A DNA stretch of 64,000 nucleotides from NCBI RefSeq assembly GCF_030811215.1, contig NZ_JAUSQM010000001.1, positions 3,658,001 to 3,722,000 on the forward strand. Direction: 5' to 3'. How positions within the stretch are numbered: the first letter of the stretch is position 1; each line of letters opens with the position of its first letter. Made by a program: the position numbers and the translations under genes. Source of the stretch: Nocardioides massiliensis. Its GTDB lineage: Bacteria; Actinomycetota; Actinomycetes; Propionibacteriales; Nocardioidaceae. Below the pieces are notes generated by a model that worked only from the letters and a program-made list of their open reading frames with translations, had not been told where the DNA came from and did no database searches. Shown piece after piece: positions 32,787 to 46,481 of the stretch.

Positions 32787-34829
32787 TCAGGCCAGTCCGT
32801 TGGCCTTGCGGATGACGTCGACGATGCCGTCCATGATCTCGGTCAGCCCGAAGTCCTTGGGCGTGTAGACGGCACCGACCCCCTGCTCGATGAGCGCGCG
32901 TGCGTCGGAGCCGGGGATGATCCCGCCCACGATCACCGGCACGTCACCGATGCCGGACTCCTGCATCCGCGCCAGCACGTCGGGGACGAGCTCCATGTGG
33001 CTGCCCGACAGGATCGAGAGCCCGACGCAGTGCACGTCCTCGGCCAGCGCCGCAGCGACGATCTGGTCGGGGGTGAGCCGGATGCCCTGGTAGATCACCT
33101 CGAAACCGGCGTCGCGCGCCCGGACGGCGACCTGCTCGGCGCCGTTGGAGTGCCCGTCCAGGCCGGGCTTGCCGACCAGGAGACGCAGGCGGCCGCCGAG
33201 CTCCTCACCCGTCGCGCGCACGCGCTCACGGACCGCCGTCAGCTCCGCACCGGCCTCGGCGACACCGACGGCACCGCTGACCCCGGTCGGGGCCCGGAAC
33301 TCACCGAACACCTCGCGCAGGGTCCCGGCCCACTCCCCCGTCGTCGCGCCGGCGCGGGCCGCCGCCAGTGTGGCCTCCATCAGGTTGACGTCGGACTTGG
33401 CGTCCTCGGCCAGGCGCGCCAGCGCGGCGTCGACCTCGGCCTGGTCACGCTGGGCCTTCCACGCCCGGACGCTCTCGATCGCGGCCGCCTCCGCAGCCGG
33501 GTCGGCCGTCTGGATCGCGCCGTCGAGGTCGGCCGTGAGCGGGGAGGGCTCGGTGGTCTCGAACCTGTTGACGCCGACGATGATCTCGTCACCGGACTCG
33601 ATCCGCGCGCGCCGGGCGGCGTGGGCGGAGACGAGGTTCTGCTTCATGTAGCCGGACTCGACCGCGGCGATCGCGCCACCCAGCGCGGCGACCCGGTCCA
33701 TCTCCTCACGCGCGCCCGCGATCAGCTCGGCGACCTTGGCCTCGATCACGTGGCTGCCGGCGAAGATGTCGTCGTACTCCAGCAGGTCCGACTCGAAGGC
33801 CAGCACCTGCTGCAGCCGCAGCGACCATTGCTGGTCCCACGGCCGCGGCAGACCCAGCGCCTCGTTCCACGCGGGCAGCTGCACGGCGCGAGCGCGAGCG
33901 TCCTTCGACAACGTGACGCCGAGCATCTCCAGGACGATCCGCTGGACGTTGTTCTCCGGCTGGGCCTCGGTGAGGCCGAGCGAGTTGACCTGCACGCCGT
34001 ACCGGAAGCGACGCATCTTCGGGTCCTGCACGCCGTAGCGCTCACGGGTGATCTCGTCCCACAACGCCACGAAGGCACGCATCTTGCACAGCTCCTCGAC
34101 GAACCGCACCCCGGCGTTGACGAAGAACGAGATCCGGCCGACGACCTTCTCGAAGTCGTCCTCGCTCACCTGGCCGGTGTCGCGGACGGCGTCGAGCACG
34201 GCGATCGCGGTGCTCAGCGCATAGGCGAGCTCCTGCGTCGGGGTCGCGCCGGCCTCCTGCAGGTGGTAGCTGCAGATGTTGATCGGGTTCCACTTCGGGA
34301 CGTTGTTGACCGTGTAGGCGATCGTGTCGGCAGTCAGCCGCAGCGAGTGCTCGGGCGGGAAGACATAGGTCCCGCGCGAGAGGTACTCCTTGATGATGTC
34401 GTTCTGGGTCGTCCCAGCGAGCTGACCGGCGACCTCCTCGGGCGCCAGCTCGGGGTTCTGCTCCTCCGCCACGACCTGGTACATCGCCAGCAGCCACATG
34501 GCCGTGGCGTTGATCGTCATCGAGGTGTTCATCTCCGTCAGCGGGATGCCCTCGAAGAGCTGACGCATCTCCCCCAGGTGCGGCACGGGTACGCCGACCT
34601 TGCCGACCTCGCCGCGCGCGAGCGGCGAGTCCGGGTCGTAGCCGGTCTGGGTCGGGAGGTCGAAGGCCACCGACAGTCCGGTCTGGCCCTTGGCGAGGTT
34701 GGTGCGGTAGAGCGCGTTCGACGCCGCGGCGGTGGAGTGCCCGGCGTAGGTGCGCATCACCCACGGCTTGTCCTTCGGCCGCGGTCGGTCCGCCGGGGGA
34801 AGCGCACTGTCAGGGGTCTGCTCGCTCAT
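32787..34829 (-). CDS. meaA: ethylmalonyl-CoA mutase (MeaA-type, B12-dependent)
   Basis: 680 residues. The TIM-barrel substrate domain fills most of the protein (YAGHSTAAASNALYR, GLSVAFDLPTQTGYD, MTINATAMWLLAMY, GTTQNDIIKEYLSRGTYVFP). A B12-binding domain covers the last 150 residues with the base-off motif KPGLDGHSNGAEQ. Length and single-subunit form fit MeaA/ethylmalonyl-CoA mutase rather than the two-subunit methylmalonyl-CoA mutase. Role: (2R)-ethylmalonyl-CoA to methylsuccinyl-CoA, the step two after Ccr. It needs adenosylcobalamin, made by the transferase at 36718. Confidence 0.9.
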   Translation of the reverse strand: MSEQTPDSALPPADRPRPKDKPWVMRTYAGHSTAAASNALYRTNLAKGQTGLSVAFDLPTQTGYDPDSPLARGEVGKVGVPVPHLGEMRQLFEGIPLTEMNTSMTINATAMWLLAMYQVVAEEQNPELAPEEVAGQLAGTTQNDIIKEYLSRGTYVFPPEHSLRLTADTIAYTVNNVPKWNPINICSYHLQEAGATPTQELAYALSTAIAVLDAVRDTGQVSEDDFEKVVGRISFFVNAGVRFVEELCKMRAFVALWDEITRERYGVQDPKMRRFRYGVQVNSLGLTEAQPENNVQRIVLEMLGVTLSKDARARAVQLPAWNEALGLPRPWDQQWSLRLQQVLAFESDLLEYDDIFAGSHVIEAKVAELIAGAREEMDRVAALGGAIAAVESGYMKQNLVSAHAARRARIESGDEIIVGVNRFETTEPSPLTADLDGAIQTADPAAEAAAIESVRAWKAQRDQAEVDAALARLAEDAKSDVNLMEATLAAARAGATTGEWAGTLREVFGEFRAPTGVSGAVGVAEAGAELTAVRERVRATGEELGGRLRLLVGKPGLDGHSNGAEQVAVRARDAGFEVIYQGIRLTPDQIVAAALAEDVHCVGLSILSGSHMELVPDVLARMQESGIGDVPVIVGGIIPGSDARALIEQGVGAVYTPKDFGLTEIMDGIVDVIRKANGLA

Positions 34830-34863
34830 GGGTGGAGGATAGGCCCGGACGTACGCGCGAGTA

Positions 34864-34895
34864 ACCCCGCTGTCGGCTGATTCACACTGCGGGGT
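34864..34895 (-). terminator. possible hairpin after the STAS gene
   Basis: ACCCCGC and GCGGGGT (7-base arms, 18-base loop) lie between the STAS gene stop and the mutase start. The loop is long and no T-run follows, so this is a weak call. Confidence 0.3.
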
Positions 34896-34921
34896 GCCGA
34901 CCCCGGCTCAGACAGCCCCGC

Positions 34922-35248
34922 TCAGACGGCGACGGGCTCCACCGACACCCGGTGCCGGAACCGCGCCACGGTCAGCATCCGCCGGACTGACGGGCTGCAC
35001 CCCCGCAGCACCAGCCGGTGTCCGGCGCGCTCGGCGGCCCGGGTCGCGACCGCAAGCACCCGCAGCGCGGTCTCATCGACAGAGGGCACGCCGGAGAGGT
35101 CCACGACGATGTCGTGCTCACAGGTGTCGGTGTGCGCCTCCAGGTGGGCGTACAACGCCTGGCGCACCGTGCTGGTGCTGCGCACGTCGAAGTCCCCGAC
35201 CAGCTTCAAGATCGATCCGTCAACCTCGAGATCCACCACTGCACACAC
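34922..35248 (-). CDS. STAS-domain protein (anti-anti-sigma-like)
   Basis: 108 residues, one STAS domain. DIVVDLSGVPSVDETALRVL aligns with the SpoIIAA phosphorylation loop (DSSG). Here the phospho-acceptor Ser position reads Glu59, between Asp58 and Thr60. It may therefore be fixed in a phospho-like state or use Thr60; both are inference. No anti-sigma kinase or sigma factor gene is adjacent. Arg-rich C-terminus RRMLTVARFRHRVSVEP. Confidence 0.82.
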   Translation of the reverse strand: MCAVVDLEVDGSILKLVGDFDVRSTSTVRQALYAHLEAHTDTCEHDIVVDLSGVPSVDETALRVLAVATRAAERAGHRLVLRGCSPSVRRMLTVARFRHRVSVEPVAV

Positions 35249-35354
35249 CCGCCCGTTCGCTGCTGCGGGACGCCCGAATCGTCCCCCTCCACCACTATGA
35301 CGCGCGCCACAGCGTTTTGGTTGCTTTGGGTCCGGCGGTTTCTCAGATCGTTCG

Positions 35355-36680
35355 TCAGTCCGGTTCGTCGGACCCGACGCGGGCGATGTCGACCCCGAGG
35401 GTCTGCAGCACCTCGACGAAGTGCGGGTAGCCGCGGTCGATGTGGTGCGCCTCCGCCACGACGGTCGTCCCCTCGGCCGCCAGTCCGGCGAGCACGAGGG
35501 CGGCGCCCGCGCGGATGTCGTGGGCCACGACCGGCGCCCCCGACAGCGCCGGCACGCCGCGCACGACGGCGTGGTGACCGTCGGTGCGCAGGTCGGCGCC
35601 CAGCCGCGCGAGCTCCTGGGCGAACATGAAGCGCGCCTCGAAGACGTTCTCGGTGATCATCGCGGTGCCGTCGGAGGTGGCGGCGAGCGCCATCGCGAAC
35701 GGCTGCAGGTCGGTCGGGAAGCCGGGGTACGGGAGCGTCGCCACGTCGAACGCCGCGAGCCGGTCGTCGCACCGGACGCGGAACGCGTCCTCGCCGTACC
35801 CCTCGACGGTCTCGATCTGCGCGCCCGCGGCGACAAGCTTGTCGACGACGATCTGGAAGTGCCGCAGGCCCGCCCCGGCGACGGTCACGTCTCCCCCGGC
35901 GATCGCGGTCGCAAAGGTCCACGTGCCCGCCACGATCCGGTCGCCGATGGTGGTGTGCTCGACCGGTCGCAGCTGGGCGACCCCCTCGACCTCGAGCGTC
36001 GACGACCCCACGCCGGCGATCCGTGCTCCCATCGCGATCAGCAGCTCGCACAGGTCACCGATCTCGGGCTCGCGGGCCACGTTGTCGATCACCGTGGTGC
36101 CGGGCGAGAGCACGGCGGCCATCAGCAGGTTCTCGGTTGCCCCGACGCTGGGGAAGTCCAGCCAGAGCGAGGCGCCCCGCAGCCGATCGGGCACCTCGGC
36201 GACGACCATGCCGTGCTCGACCCGCACCTGCGCGCCGAGCTCCTCGAGGCCCTTGAAGTGCATGTCGAGCCCGCGCGAGCCGATCGCGTCACCGCCGGGC
36301 AGGGCGACCCGAGCGGTGCCGCACCGGGCCACTAGCGGCCCGAGCACGCAGATGCTGGCCCGCAGCCGGCGCACGAGCTCGTACGGCGCCTCCGGGTCGA
36401 GCTCCTCGGGCACGTCGATGACCACGGTGCCGGACCCGCGCAGGGAGACCGTCGGGTCGGGGTGCTCCACGGTGACGGTGCAGCCCAGGCGCTCGAGCAG
36501 CTGCGCCATCACGTGGACGTCGAGGATGTCGGGGACGTTGTGCAGGGTGCTGCGACCAGGCGCAAGCAGGGTCGCAGCCATCAGCTTGAGCGAGGAGTTC
36601 TTGGCCCCGCCGACCTCGACCGTCCCTTCGAGCGGTCGGGTGCGCGGCCCGGCGGCCGTCAGGCGGAAGGCGTCACTCAC
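35355..36680 (-). CDS. murA: UDP-N-acetylglucosamine 1-carboxyvinyltransferase
   Basis: 441 residues, GTG start 38 bases from the divergent adenosyltransferase gene. EPSP-synthase fold: [68 protein letters not shown]. It performs the first committed step of peptidoglycan synthesis. The residue matching E. coli Cys115 is Asp131 ([13 protein letters not shown]). The same Cys-to-Asp change makes the mycobacterial enzyme insensitive to fosfomycin. Confidence 0.95.
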   Translation of the reverse strand: MSDAFRLTAAGPRTRPLEGTVEVGGAKNSSLKLMAATLLAPGRSTLHNVPDILDVHVMAQLLERLGCTVTVEHPDPTVSLRGSGTVVIDVPEELDPEAPYELVRRLRASICVLGPLVARCGTARVALPGGDAIGSRGLDMHFKGLEELGAQVRVEHGMVVAEVPDRLRGASLWLDFPSVGATENLLMAAVLSPGTTVIDNVAREPEIGDLCELLIAMGARIAGVGSSTLEVEGVAQLRPVEHTTIGDRIVAGTWTFATAIAGGDVTVAGAGLRHFQIVVDKLVAAGAQIETVEGYGEDAFRVRCDDRLAAFDVATLPYPGFPTDLQPFAMALAATSDGTAMITENVFEARFMFAQELARLGADLRTDGHHAVVRGVPALSGAPVVAHDIRAGAALVLAGLAAEGTTVVAEAHHIDRGYPHFVEVLQTLGVDIARVGSDEPD

Positions 36681-36717
36681 GTCGGGGACGATACCCACGA
36701 CATCTAGGGTGGTGACC

Positions 36718-37290
36718 ATGGTCAACCTCACGCGCATCTACACCCGTACCGGCGACGGCGGACGCACCCGCCTGGGCGACATGAGCGAGACCTCGAAGAA
36801 CGACCTGCGGCTGCACGCCTACGCCGATGTCGACGAGGCGAACGCCCACCTCGGTCACGCGCTCGCCGCCGGTGGCCTCGAGGAGGACGTGGTCAAGGTC
36901 CTCACGACCGTGCAGAACGACCTGTTCGACGTGGGGGCCGACTTCTGCACCCCGGTCGTCCCCGACCCCGAGTACCCGCCCCTGCGCATCGAGCAGGCCT
37001 ATGTCGACCGCCTCGAGCAGTGGTGCGACGACTACAACGCCGACCTGCCGAACCTGCGGTCGTTCATCCTCAACGGCGGCACTGCGGGCGCAGCACTGCT
37101 GCACGTCGCGCGCACGGTCGTCCGTCGCGCCGAGCGTTCGGCGTGGGCGGCCTACGAGGAGCACGCCGAGACGATGAACGTCCTCGCCATCACCTACCTC
37201 AACCGGCTCTCCGACCTACTGTTCATCCTCGCCCGCCACGCGAACCGCGAGCAGGGCGACGTGCTGTGGGTCCCCGGTGGCGAGCGCTGA
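36718..37290 (+). CDS. corrinoid adenosyltransferase, PduO type
   Basis: 190 residues. Motifs: [17 protein letters not shown] (ATP loop), [28 protein letters not shown], and the C-terminal [28 protein letters not shown] with the ATP/cobalamin Arg and Asp residues. It converts cob(I)alamin and ATP to adenosylcobalamin, the cofactor of the mutase at 32787. It is convergent with the MFS gene, with a hairpin between them. Confidence 0.94.
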   Translation: MVNLTRIYTRTGDGGRTRLGDMSETSKNDLRLHAYADVDEANAHLGHALAAGGLEEDVVKVLTTVQNDLFDVGADFCTPVVPDPEYPPLRIEQAYVDRLEQWCDDYNADLPNLRSFILNGGTAGAALLHVARTVVRRAERSAWAAYEEHAETMNVLAITYLNRLSDLLFILARHANREQGDVLWVPGGER

Positions 37291-37310
37291 GCGGGCACTG
37301 AGCGTCCTGG

Positions 37311-37347
37311 TCGAAGATCGCAGTCACCAGCCGACTGGGATCTTCGA
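37311..37347. terminator. symmetric hairpin between convergent genes
   Basis: Perfect 9-base arms TCGAAGATC (37311-37319) and GATCTTCGA (37339-37347) enclose a second pairing CAGTC/GACTG. No T-run follows on either strand. Its place between the adenosyltransferase and MFS stops suggests a bidirectional terminator. Confidence 0.55.
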
Positions 37348-37359
37348 GTGCGGCGCAGA

Positions 37360-38559
37360 TCAAGCCGGGGCGTCTCGTGGCCTGGCCGCCGGCACGAGCA
37401 GCGCGGCCGGAAGCGTGAGGATCGCCAGCGCCCACAGCGCCTCGAGCGTGCCGACGGTCTCAGCGAGCGCCCCGAAGGCGGGCGGACCGGCGAGGAACGC
37501 GGTGTAGCCCAATGTCGACACCACGCTGACGCGGGCGGCGGAGCGCACCGGGTCGTCCGCGGCCGCGCTCATCCCTACGGGGAAGCCCAGGGACGCGCCC
37601 AGTCCCCAGAGCAGGATGCCGAGCGCGATGAGCGGCCCATCCTGGGTGACCACCAGCGCGATCCCGGCCGCGGCGCACAACAAGGTCCCCCACAGCACCG
37701 CGGTGCGGCCACCGCGGTCCAGGACGGCCGGGCCGACGAGGCGACCCAGCGTCATCGCGGCGACGAAGCCGGCATACCCGGCCACCCCTGAGGCCTCGGC
37801 GAAGCCGTGCCCGTCGACCAGCGCGAGGGCCAGCCAATCGTTGGCCGTGCCCTCCATCAGCGCGAGCGCCATCACCATCGCGCCGATCAGGAGCGTCCGG
37901 GGCTCGGTCCAGGCGCGCCAGACCGACACCGACGAGCCTGGGGGGCCTTCACCACCGCGCGCCGCCCCGCCCACCGGGACGAATGCCCCCGTCGCCGGGA
38001 GGAGCACGCCGACGCTGAGGACGAGGACCAGCCCGACGTGCACCGGCGCCGGCACGCCGAGGGCGATGGCCGCGGCACCCAGTCCGGCTCCGGCCACGGT
38101 GCCGATGCTGAACCCGGCGTGGAAACGCGGCATGACCGTGCGGCCCAGCCCGCGCTCGACCTCGGCGGCCTCGACGTTCATGGCGACGTCCCACGCACCC
38201 GAGCCCGCGCCGTACACGAAGAGCCCGGCAGCCGCCAGCACGCGCGCAGCATCGACCGGCACACCGTCGCTGATGGCGACCGCAGCGCACGAGAGGCCGA
38301 CGACGGCGGCGACGAGGCCCGCCCGCACTGCTATGCGTACGCCGACCCGCTCGATCAACGCGCCGGTGAGCGGGAGCGCGATCATCGAGCCCACGGCCAG
38401 TGCGAGCAGCAGCAGGCCGAGCTGGGCGTTGTCGAGCTCCAGGGCGCGTCTGGCCTGCGGCAGCCGCGAGACCCAGGTCGCGAAGCACAGGCCGTTGAGG
38501 ACGAAGACCCAGCCGGTGCCGTTGCGGGCGGCACGGATCGTCGCTGCGGGGGCGCTCAC
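37360..38559 (-). CDS. MFS transporter
   Basis: 399 residues with about 12 hydrophobic helices (for example GLLLLALAVGSMIALPLTGALI, LIALGILLWGLGASLGFPVG). FVLNGLCFATWVSRLPQAR at the N-terminus is typical of the FucP/YbjJ-like group. The GTG start overlaps the DUF2550 stop by 4 bases (GTGA), so it is coupled to that gene. The substrate is unknown. Confidence 0.85.
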   Translation of the reverse strand: MSAPAATIRAARNGTGWVFVLNGLCFATWVSRLPQARRALELDNAQLGLLLLALAVGSMIALPLTGALIERVGVRIAVRAGLVAAVVGLSCAAVAISDGVPVDAARVLAAAGLFVYGAGSGAWDVAMNVEAAEVERGLGRTVMPRFHAGFSIGTVAGAGLGAAAIALGVPAPVHVGLVLVLSVGVLLPATGAFVPVGGAARGGEGPPGSSVSVWRAWTEPRTLLIGAMVMALALMEGTANDWLALALVDGHGFAEASGVAGYAGFVAAMTLGRLVGPAVLDRGGRTAVLWGTLLCAAAGIALVVTQDGPLIALGILLWGLGASLGFPVGMSAAADDPVRSAARVSVVSTLGYTAFLAGPPAFGALAETVGTLEALWALAILTLPAALLVPAARPRDAPA

Positions 38560-38996
38560 CCGCGGCGCAGCTGGCCGGGCGGGGCCGCCTCGGTCCAGGC
38601 CTGGAACCCCGTGAGCGCCTCCCGGCTCATCGCAAGCTCCTGCACCCCGGTCGGCGTCTCACAGGTGACCACGACGTGGTCGGTGTAGAGCGAGTACGTC
38701 TCCGCGCCCTCGGGCGCACGGCGGCCGATGTAGTCCAGCTCCGTGCGGGCGAACACCCGACGCGGACGCGGCGAGATCGAGAAGATCCGGAACCACTGCA
38801 GGACGTCCCGGTCGTAGCGTCCCAGGCCGAGCACCCAACCGCGACCGGGCCGGTCGGTGCGGACTCGCACGCTGAGCTCGAAGGTCCCGCCGTTGCGCGA
38901 CAGCACGCGACGGCGCACGATCAGCGTCAGCCCGTAGAGGACCAGGAGCACGAGCGCTGCACCGACGATGTCGAGGAGCAACTGCCACCACGGCAT
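38556..38996 (-). CDS. DUF2550 membrane protein
   Basis: 146 residues. AGGAGG just upstream fixes the ATG. One N-terminal transmembrane helix (LLLDIVGAALVLLVLYGLTLIV) is followed by a soluble domain (VRTDRPGRGWVLGLGRYDRDVLQWFRIFSISPRPRRVF). It directly follows atpC in actinobacteria, but is not an ATP synthase subunit; function unknown. Here a strong hairpin separates it from atpC. Confidence 0.85.
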   Translation of the reverse strand: MPWWQLLLDIVGAALVLLVLYGLTLIVRRRVLSRNGGTFELSVRVRTDRPGRGWVLGLGRYDRDVLQWFRIFSISPRPRRVFARTELDYIGRRAPEGAETYSLYTDHVVVTCETPTGVQELAMSREALTGFQAWTEAAPPGQLRRG

Positions 38997-39038
38997 GCTG
39001 CTTCCTCCTGTCGGCCACGAAGCGGAACGGACGAGAAA

Positions 39039-39075
39039 CCCCGCACGCCCGGCTACGAGAACCGGGCGTGCGGGG
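39039..39075 (-). terminator. terminator of the ATP synthase operon
   Basis: A perfect 14-base stem (CCCCGCACGCCCGG with its complement) and 9-base loop lie 69 bases after the atpC stop. In the minus-strand transcript TTTCTCGTCC follows. It would end the atp message before the DUF2550 gene. Confidence 0.8.
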
Positions 39076-39143
39076 GATGCTATCGAATGGGACGGGTCCG
39101 GCGCACCGGCGCACCGGCGCACCGCCCAACGGTCAGGCGGTGG

Positions 39144-39539
39144 TCAGACCCCGCGCTCGGCGGCCCGCAGGCGGGCCTCGGCAACACGGACGGCCTGGAT
39201 CGCCTCGTCGTCGAGCTCCCCGGCCGCCTGCGCGCGCTCGAGGTCGTGACGTGCCTTCTCGAGGTCGATCTCGTGCGACATCTCCGCACGCTCGGAGAGC
39301 AGGGAGATGCGGTTGTCGGCGACGGACAGGAACCCGCCGTCGACTGCTGCCACCCAGCTCTCGCCCTCGACCGTGGTCACCTCGATGACACCCGGCACGA
39401 GCACCGAGAGCAGCGGCGCGTGACCCGGGAGCACGCCGAGGTCGCCCTCGGTCGTACGGGCGATGACGCTGGTGGCCTGACCCGACCACACGAGGCGGTC
39501 GGCCGCCACCAGCTCCACCTGCAGAGCGCTCTCACTCAC
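39144..39539 (-). CDS. atpC: ATP synthase F1 epsilon subunit
   Basis: 131 residues. N-terminal beta-barrel (LQVELVAADRLVWSGQATSV, GDLGVLPGHAPLLSVLVPG) and C-terminal helical hairpin (DLEKARHDLERAQAAGEL). It couples the gamma rotor to the c ring and can inhibit hydrolysis. Last gene of the atp operon. Confidence 0.95.
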   Translation of the reverse strand: MSESALQVELVAADRLVWSGQATSVIARTTEGDLGVLPGHAPLLSVLVPGVIEVTTVEGESWVAAVDGGFLSVADNRISLLSERAEMSHEIDLEKARHDLERAQAAGELDDEAIQAVRVAEARLRAAERGV

Positions 39540-39576
39540 GGTTCTTCAGCTCCTTGGATCTCGGCAGATCGACGGG

Positions 39577-41984
<2,408 letters not shown>

Positions 41985-41985
41985 C

Positions 41986-43629
<1,644 letters not shown>

Positions 43630-43666
43630 TCTTCCTTTTCCTCAGGTGTGTTCAGGGGGTGGGCGG

Positions 43667-44469
43667 TCAGCCGGCCAGTTGGCGGCGGGCCTCGTCGAGA
43701 CGGCCGGCCACGGTGCCGTCGATGACGTCGTGACCGATCTCGACACGCAGGCCGCCGATGACGGCCGGGTCGACGACCACGTCGAGATGGACGGGTCGGT
43801 CGTACTGACCGGACAGCGCCGACGTGAGTCGCTGCTGGTCGGCCTCGCTGAGCGACTTCGCGACGCGGACCGTGGCCACGAGGCGATCGTTGACCTCGGC
43901 GACCACCTGGCGATAGCTCTCCAGGGCGACGTTCAAGGTGCGGTAGTTCCCGGCCAGCGCCTGCTTGAGCAGGGTGCTGGTCGCCGGGGAGACCTTCGCG
44001 CCGAAGAGCTGGTCGACCAGCGCCGTCTTGTCGGCGGTGGAACGCGCGGGGTCGGAGAGCACGTCGCGCAGCTCCGGGTTGCTACGCACGACCTCCCCCG
44101 CGGCGAAGACCTCGTGGGCCAGGCGGTCGGCATCCTCGGTCGAGAGCACGACCGCGATCTCGCTGACCCGCTGGAGCGTGTTCGGGAGGTCGCGGGTGGC
44201 GGTCCACCGCTGGGCGACGGCGGTCTTGACGACCGCCAGCGCCCCGGCGCTGACCCGGCTGCCCAGGATCTCCTCCACGAGCCCCTGCTTGGCCTCGGGA
44301 CGCAGCGACACGTCGGTCGCGACGCGCCGCAGCGCGGGCTCGTCACGCAGCATCACCGCGACCGTGAACAGGTCGTCGGCAACGCGCGCCAGGTCGCCCT
44401 GCGCCGCCACCGAGTCGAGCTCGGCACGCACGGCGGCGAAGGACGCGGCCGATGCCCCGCGGAAGTCCA

Positions 44470-44470
<1 letters not shown>
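43667..44470 (-). CDS. atpH: ATP synthase F1 delta subunit
   Basis: 267 residues, the longer form usual in actinobacteria. Hydrophobic/acidic N-terminal helices, then LRDVLSDPARSTADKTALVDQLFG and the C-terminal LDVVVDPAVIGGLRVEIGHDVIDGTVAGRLDEARRQL signature. Links F1 to the b stalk. ATG overlaps the atpF stop by one base. Confidence 0.94.
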
Positions 44471-45024
<554 letters not shown>

Positions 45025-45055
45025 TCACCTCGTTCGATGGACTCGACAGGACTGA

Positions 45056-45259
45056 TTAGAGCGCGAAGGCGAGCGCGATACCGATGATCGCGAGCGCCTC
45101 GGCGAGCGCGAAGCCCAGGATGGCGATCGTCTGCAGACGGCCCTGCGCCTCGGGCTGGCGGGCGACACCGTTGATGTAGGCGGCGAAGATCAGGCCGACG
45201 GCGATGCCGGGACCGATGGTCGCGACGCCGTAGCCGAGCATGTTGAGGGTGCCTTCCAC
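45056..45259 (-). CDS. atpE: ATP synthase F0 c subunit
   Basis: 67 residues, two membrane helices joined by the polar loop [11 protein letters not shown]. The ion-carrying Glu is in [13 protein letters not shown]. The Gln and Ser/Thr ligands of Na+-type rings are not evident, so it should be proton-driven. Forms the rotor ring. Confidence 0.96.
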   Translation of the reverse strand: MEGTLNMLGYGVATIGPGIAVGLIFAAYINGVARQPEAQGRLQTIAILGFALAEALAIIGIALAFAL

Positions 45260-45352
45260 GGCATTTCCTTTCGTTGTGACGCGAGGGCCGCGTCGCTGTG
45301 CGGGACTTGCTGATGGAGCGGTTGTGCAGTTGTGGTGCGGGGGGCCGACCGA

Positions 45353-46159
45353 TCAGTGCTCGTCGGCGAGCGCGCCGCCGACATACATCGCGGTCAGCAG
45401 GGTGAAGACGTAGGCCTGGAGGAACATGACCAGCAGCTCCAGGGTCGAGATGCCGAAGAACATCACGAACGACATGACGCCACCGAAGATGTTCATCACC
45501 GAGCTGGAGGCCTCGAAGAGGAGGTACTCACCGCCGAGGGCGAAGAGGATCAGCAGCAGGTGGCCGGCGAACATGTTGGCGAACAGACGCAGCGCCAGCG
45601 TGACGGGGCGGACCAGGATGTTGGAGAAGAACTCCAGCGGGACGATCAGCAGGAGCATGATGCCGCTGACCCCGGCCGGGATGCAGGTGTGCTTCAGGTA
45701 GCCGAGGAAGCCGTGCTTCCAGATGCCGACACCGTTGTAGAGCAGCCACGTCAGTGCCGCCAGGCCGTAGGCCATGCCCGCGCGGGAGAACGAGGGGAAC
45801 TGCAGCAGCGGGATGAGGCCGAAGTAGTTGTTGACCAGGACGAAGGCGAACAACGAGAAGAGGTACGGCACGAACTTCACGAAGTGCTCGGACCCGATGT
45901 TGTCGCGCGCGATCGAGTTGCGTACGGCGCCGTAGGCGAACTCGCCCGCGAACTGGAGGCGGCCGGGGACCACGGCGGCCTTGCGGGCCATCGCGTAGGT
46001 CACCGCGAAGATCAGCACCGTCGAGAGGACGATGAGCACCATCGGCTTCGTGACGTCGCCGAAGATCGGCGGAAGCTCGAAGTCCCTCGGTCCGGGCGGC
46101 GTGAAGCCGTTGCCGGAAGCCATCGGCAGCACCGGGGCGAGCAAGGTGGCAGCGGTCAA
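45353..46159 (-). CDS. atpB: ATP synthase F0 a subunit
   Basis: 268 residues from a TTG start at 46159, chosen because AAGGAG lies 8-9 bases upstream; the next ATG (46123) has no ribosome-binding site. Five to six helices. The essential Arg is in VTLALRLFANMFAGHLLL. YLKHTCIPAGVSGIMLLL and TLELLVMFLQAYVFTLLTAMYV are typical. Forms the proton half-channels against the c ring. Confidence 0.93.
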   Translation of the reverse strand: MTAATLLAPVLPMASGNGFTPPGPRDFELPPIFGDVTKPMVLIVLSTVLIFAVTYAMARKAAVVPGRLQFAGEFAYGAVRNSIARDNIGSEHFVKFVPYLFSLFAFVLVNNYFGLIPLLQFPSFSRAGMAYGLAALTWLLYNGVGIWKHGFLGYLKHTCIPAGVSGIMLLLIVPLEFFSNILVRPVTLALRLFANMFAGHLLLILFALGGEYLLFEASSSVMNIFGGVMSFVMFFGISTLELLVMFLQAYVFTLLTAMYVGGALADEH

Positions 46160-46184
46160 CGCCGTGTCTCCTTCTTCTGCATCT

Positions 46185-46448
46185 CTACTGCTTCGTCGAG
46201 GGGCCGTCCTGCGGCCGTGAGCCGGGAGGCGCGTCCTGCACACCGAACCGCTTCACGACCATGTAGACCCCGAATCCGGCGCCCACCACGATGCCGATCG
46301 CGACCAGGTAGGAGGTGCCCAGCCACCGGTCCGCCAACCAGCCGAGCAGGCCGTAGACCAGCACCCCGGAGACGAGGTAGCTGAAGGCTTGCCAGGGATC
46401 GGGGCTCGGAGGAGAGGCAGGTCCACCGGAATCGGGTCGCGACGTCAT
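46185..46448 (-). CDS. AtpZ/AtpI-like small membrane protein
   Basis: 87 residues with two helices (FSYLVSGVLVYGLLGWLADRW, YLVAIGIVVGAGFGVYMVVKR). It resembles AtpZ-type proteins encoded ahead of atpB that help assembly or ion supply. It lies 25 bases from the atpB start. Confidence 0.8.
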   Translation of the reverse strand: MTSRPDSGGPASPPSPDPWQAFSYLVSGVLVYGLLGWLADRWLGTSYLVAIGIVVGAGFGVYMVVKRFGVQDAPPGSRPQDGPSTKQ

Positions 46449-46481
46449 CGCGCACCGGACGATAGCAGCCGGCGCAGGTCA

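Noticed and set aside
32745-34880. 711-codon plus-strand open frame opposite the mutase gene
   Set aside because: Shadow of the MeaA-type mutase; no motifs.
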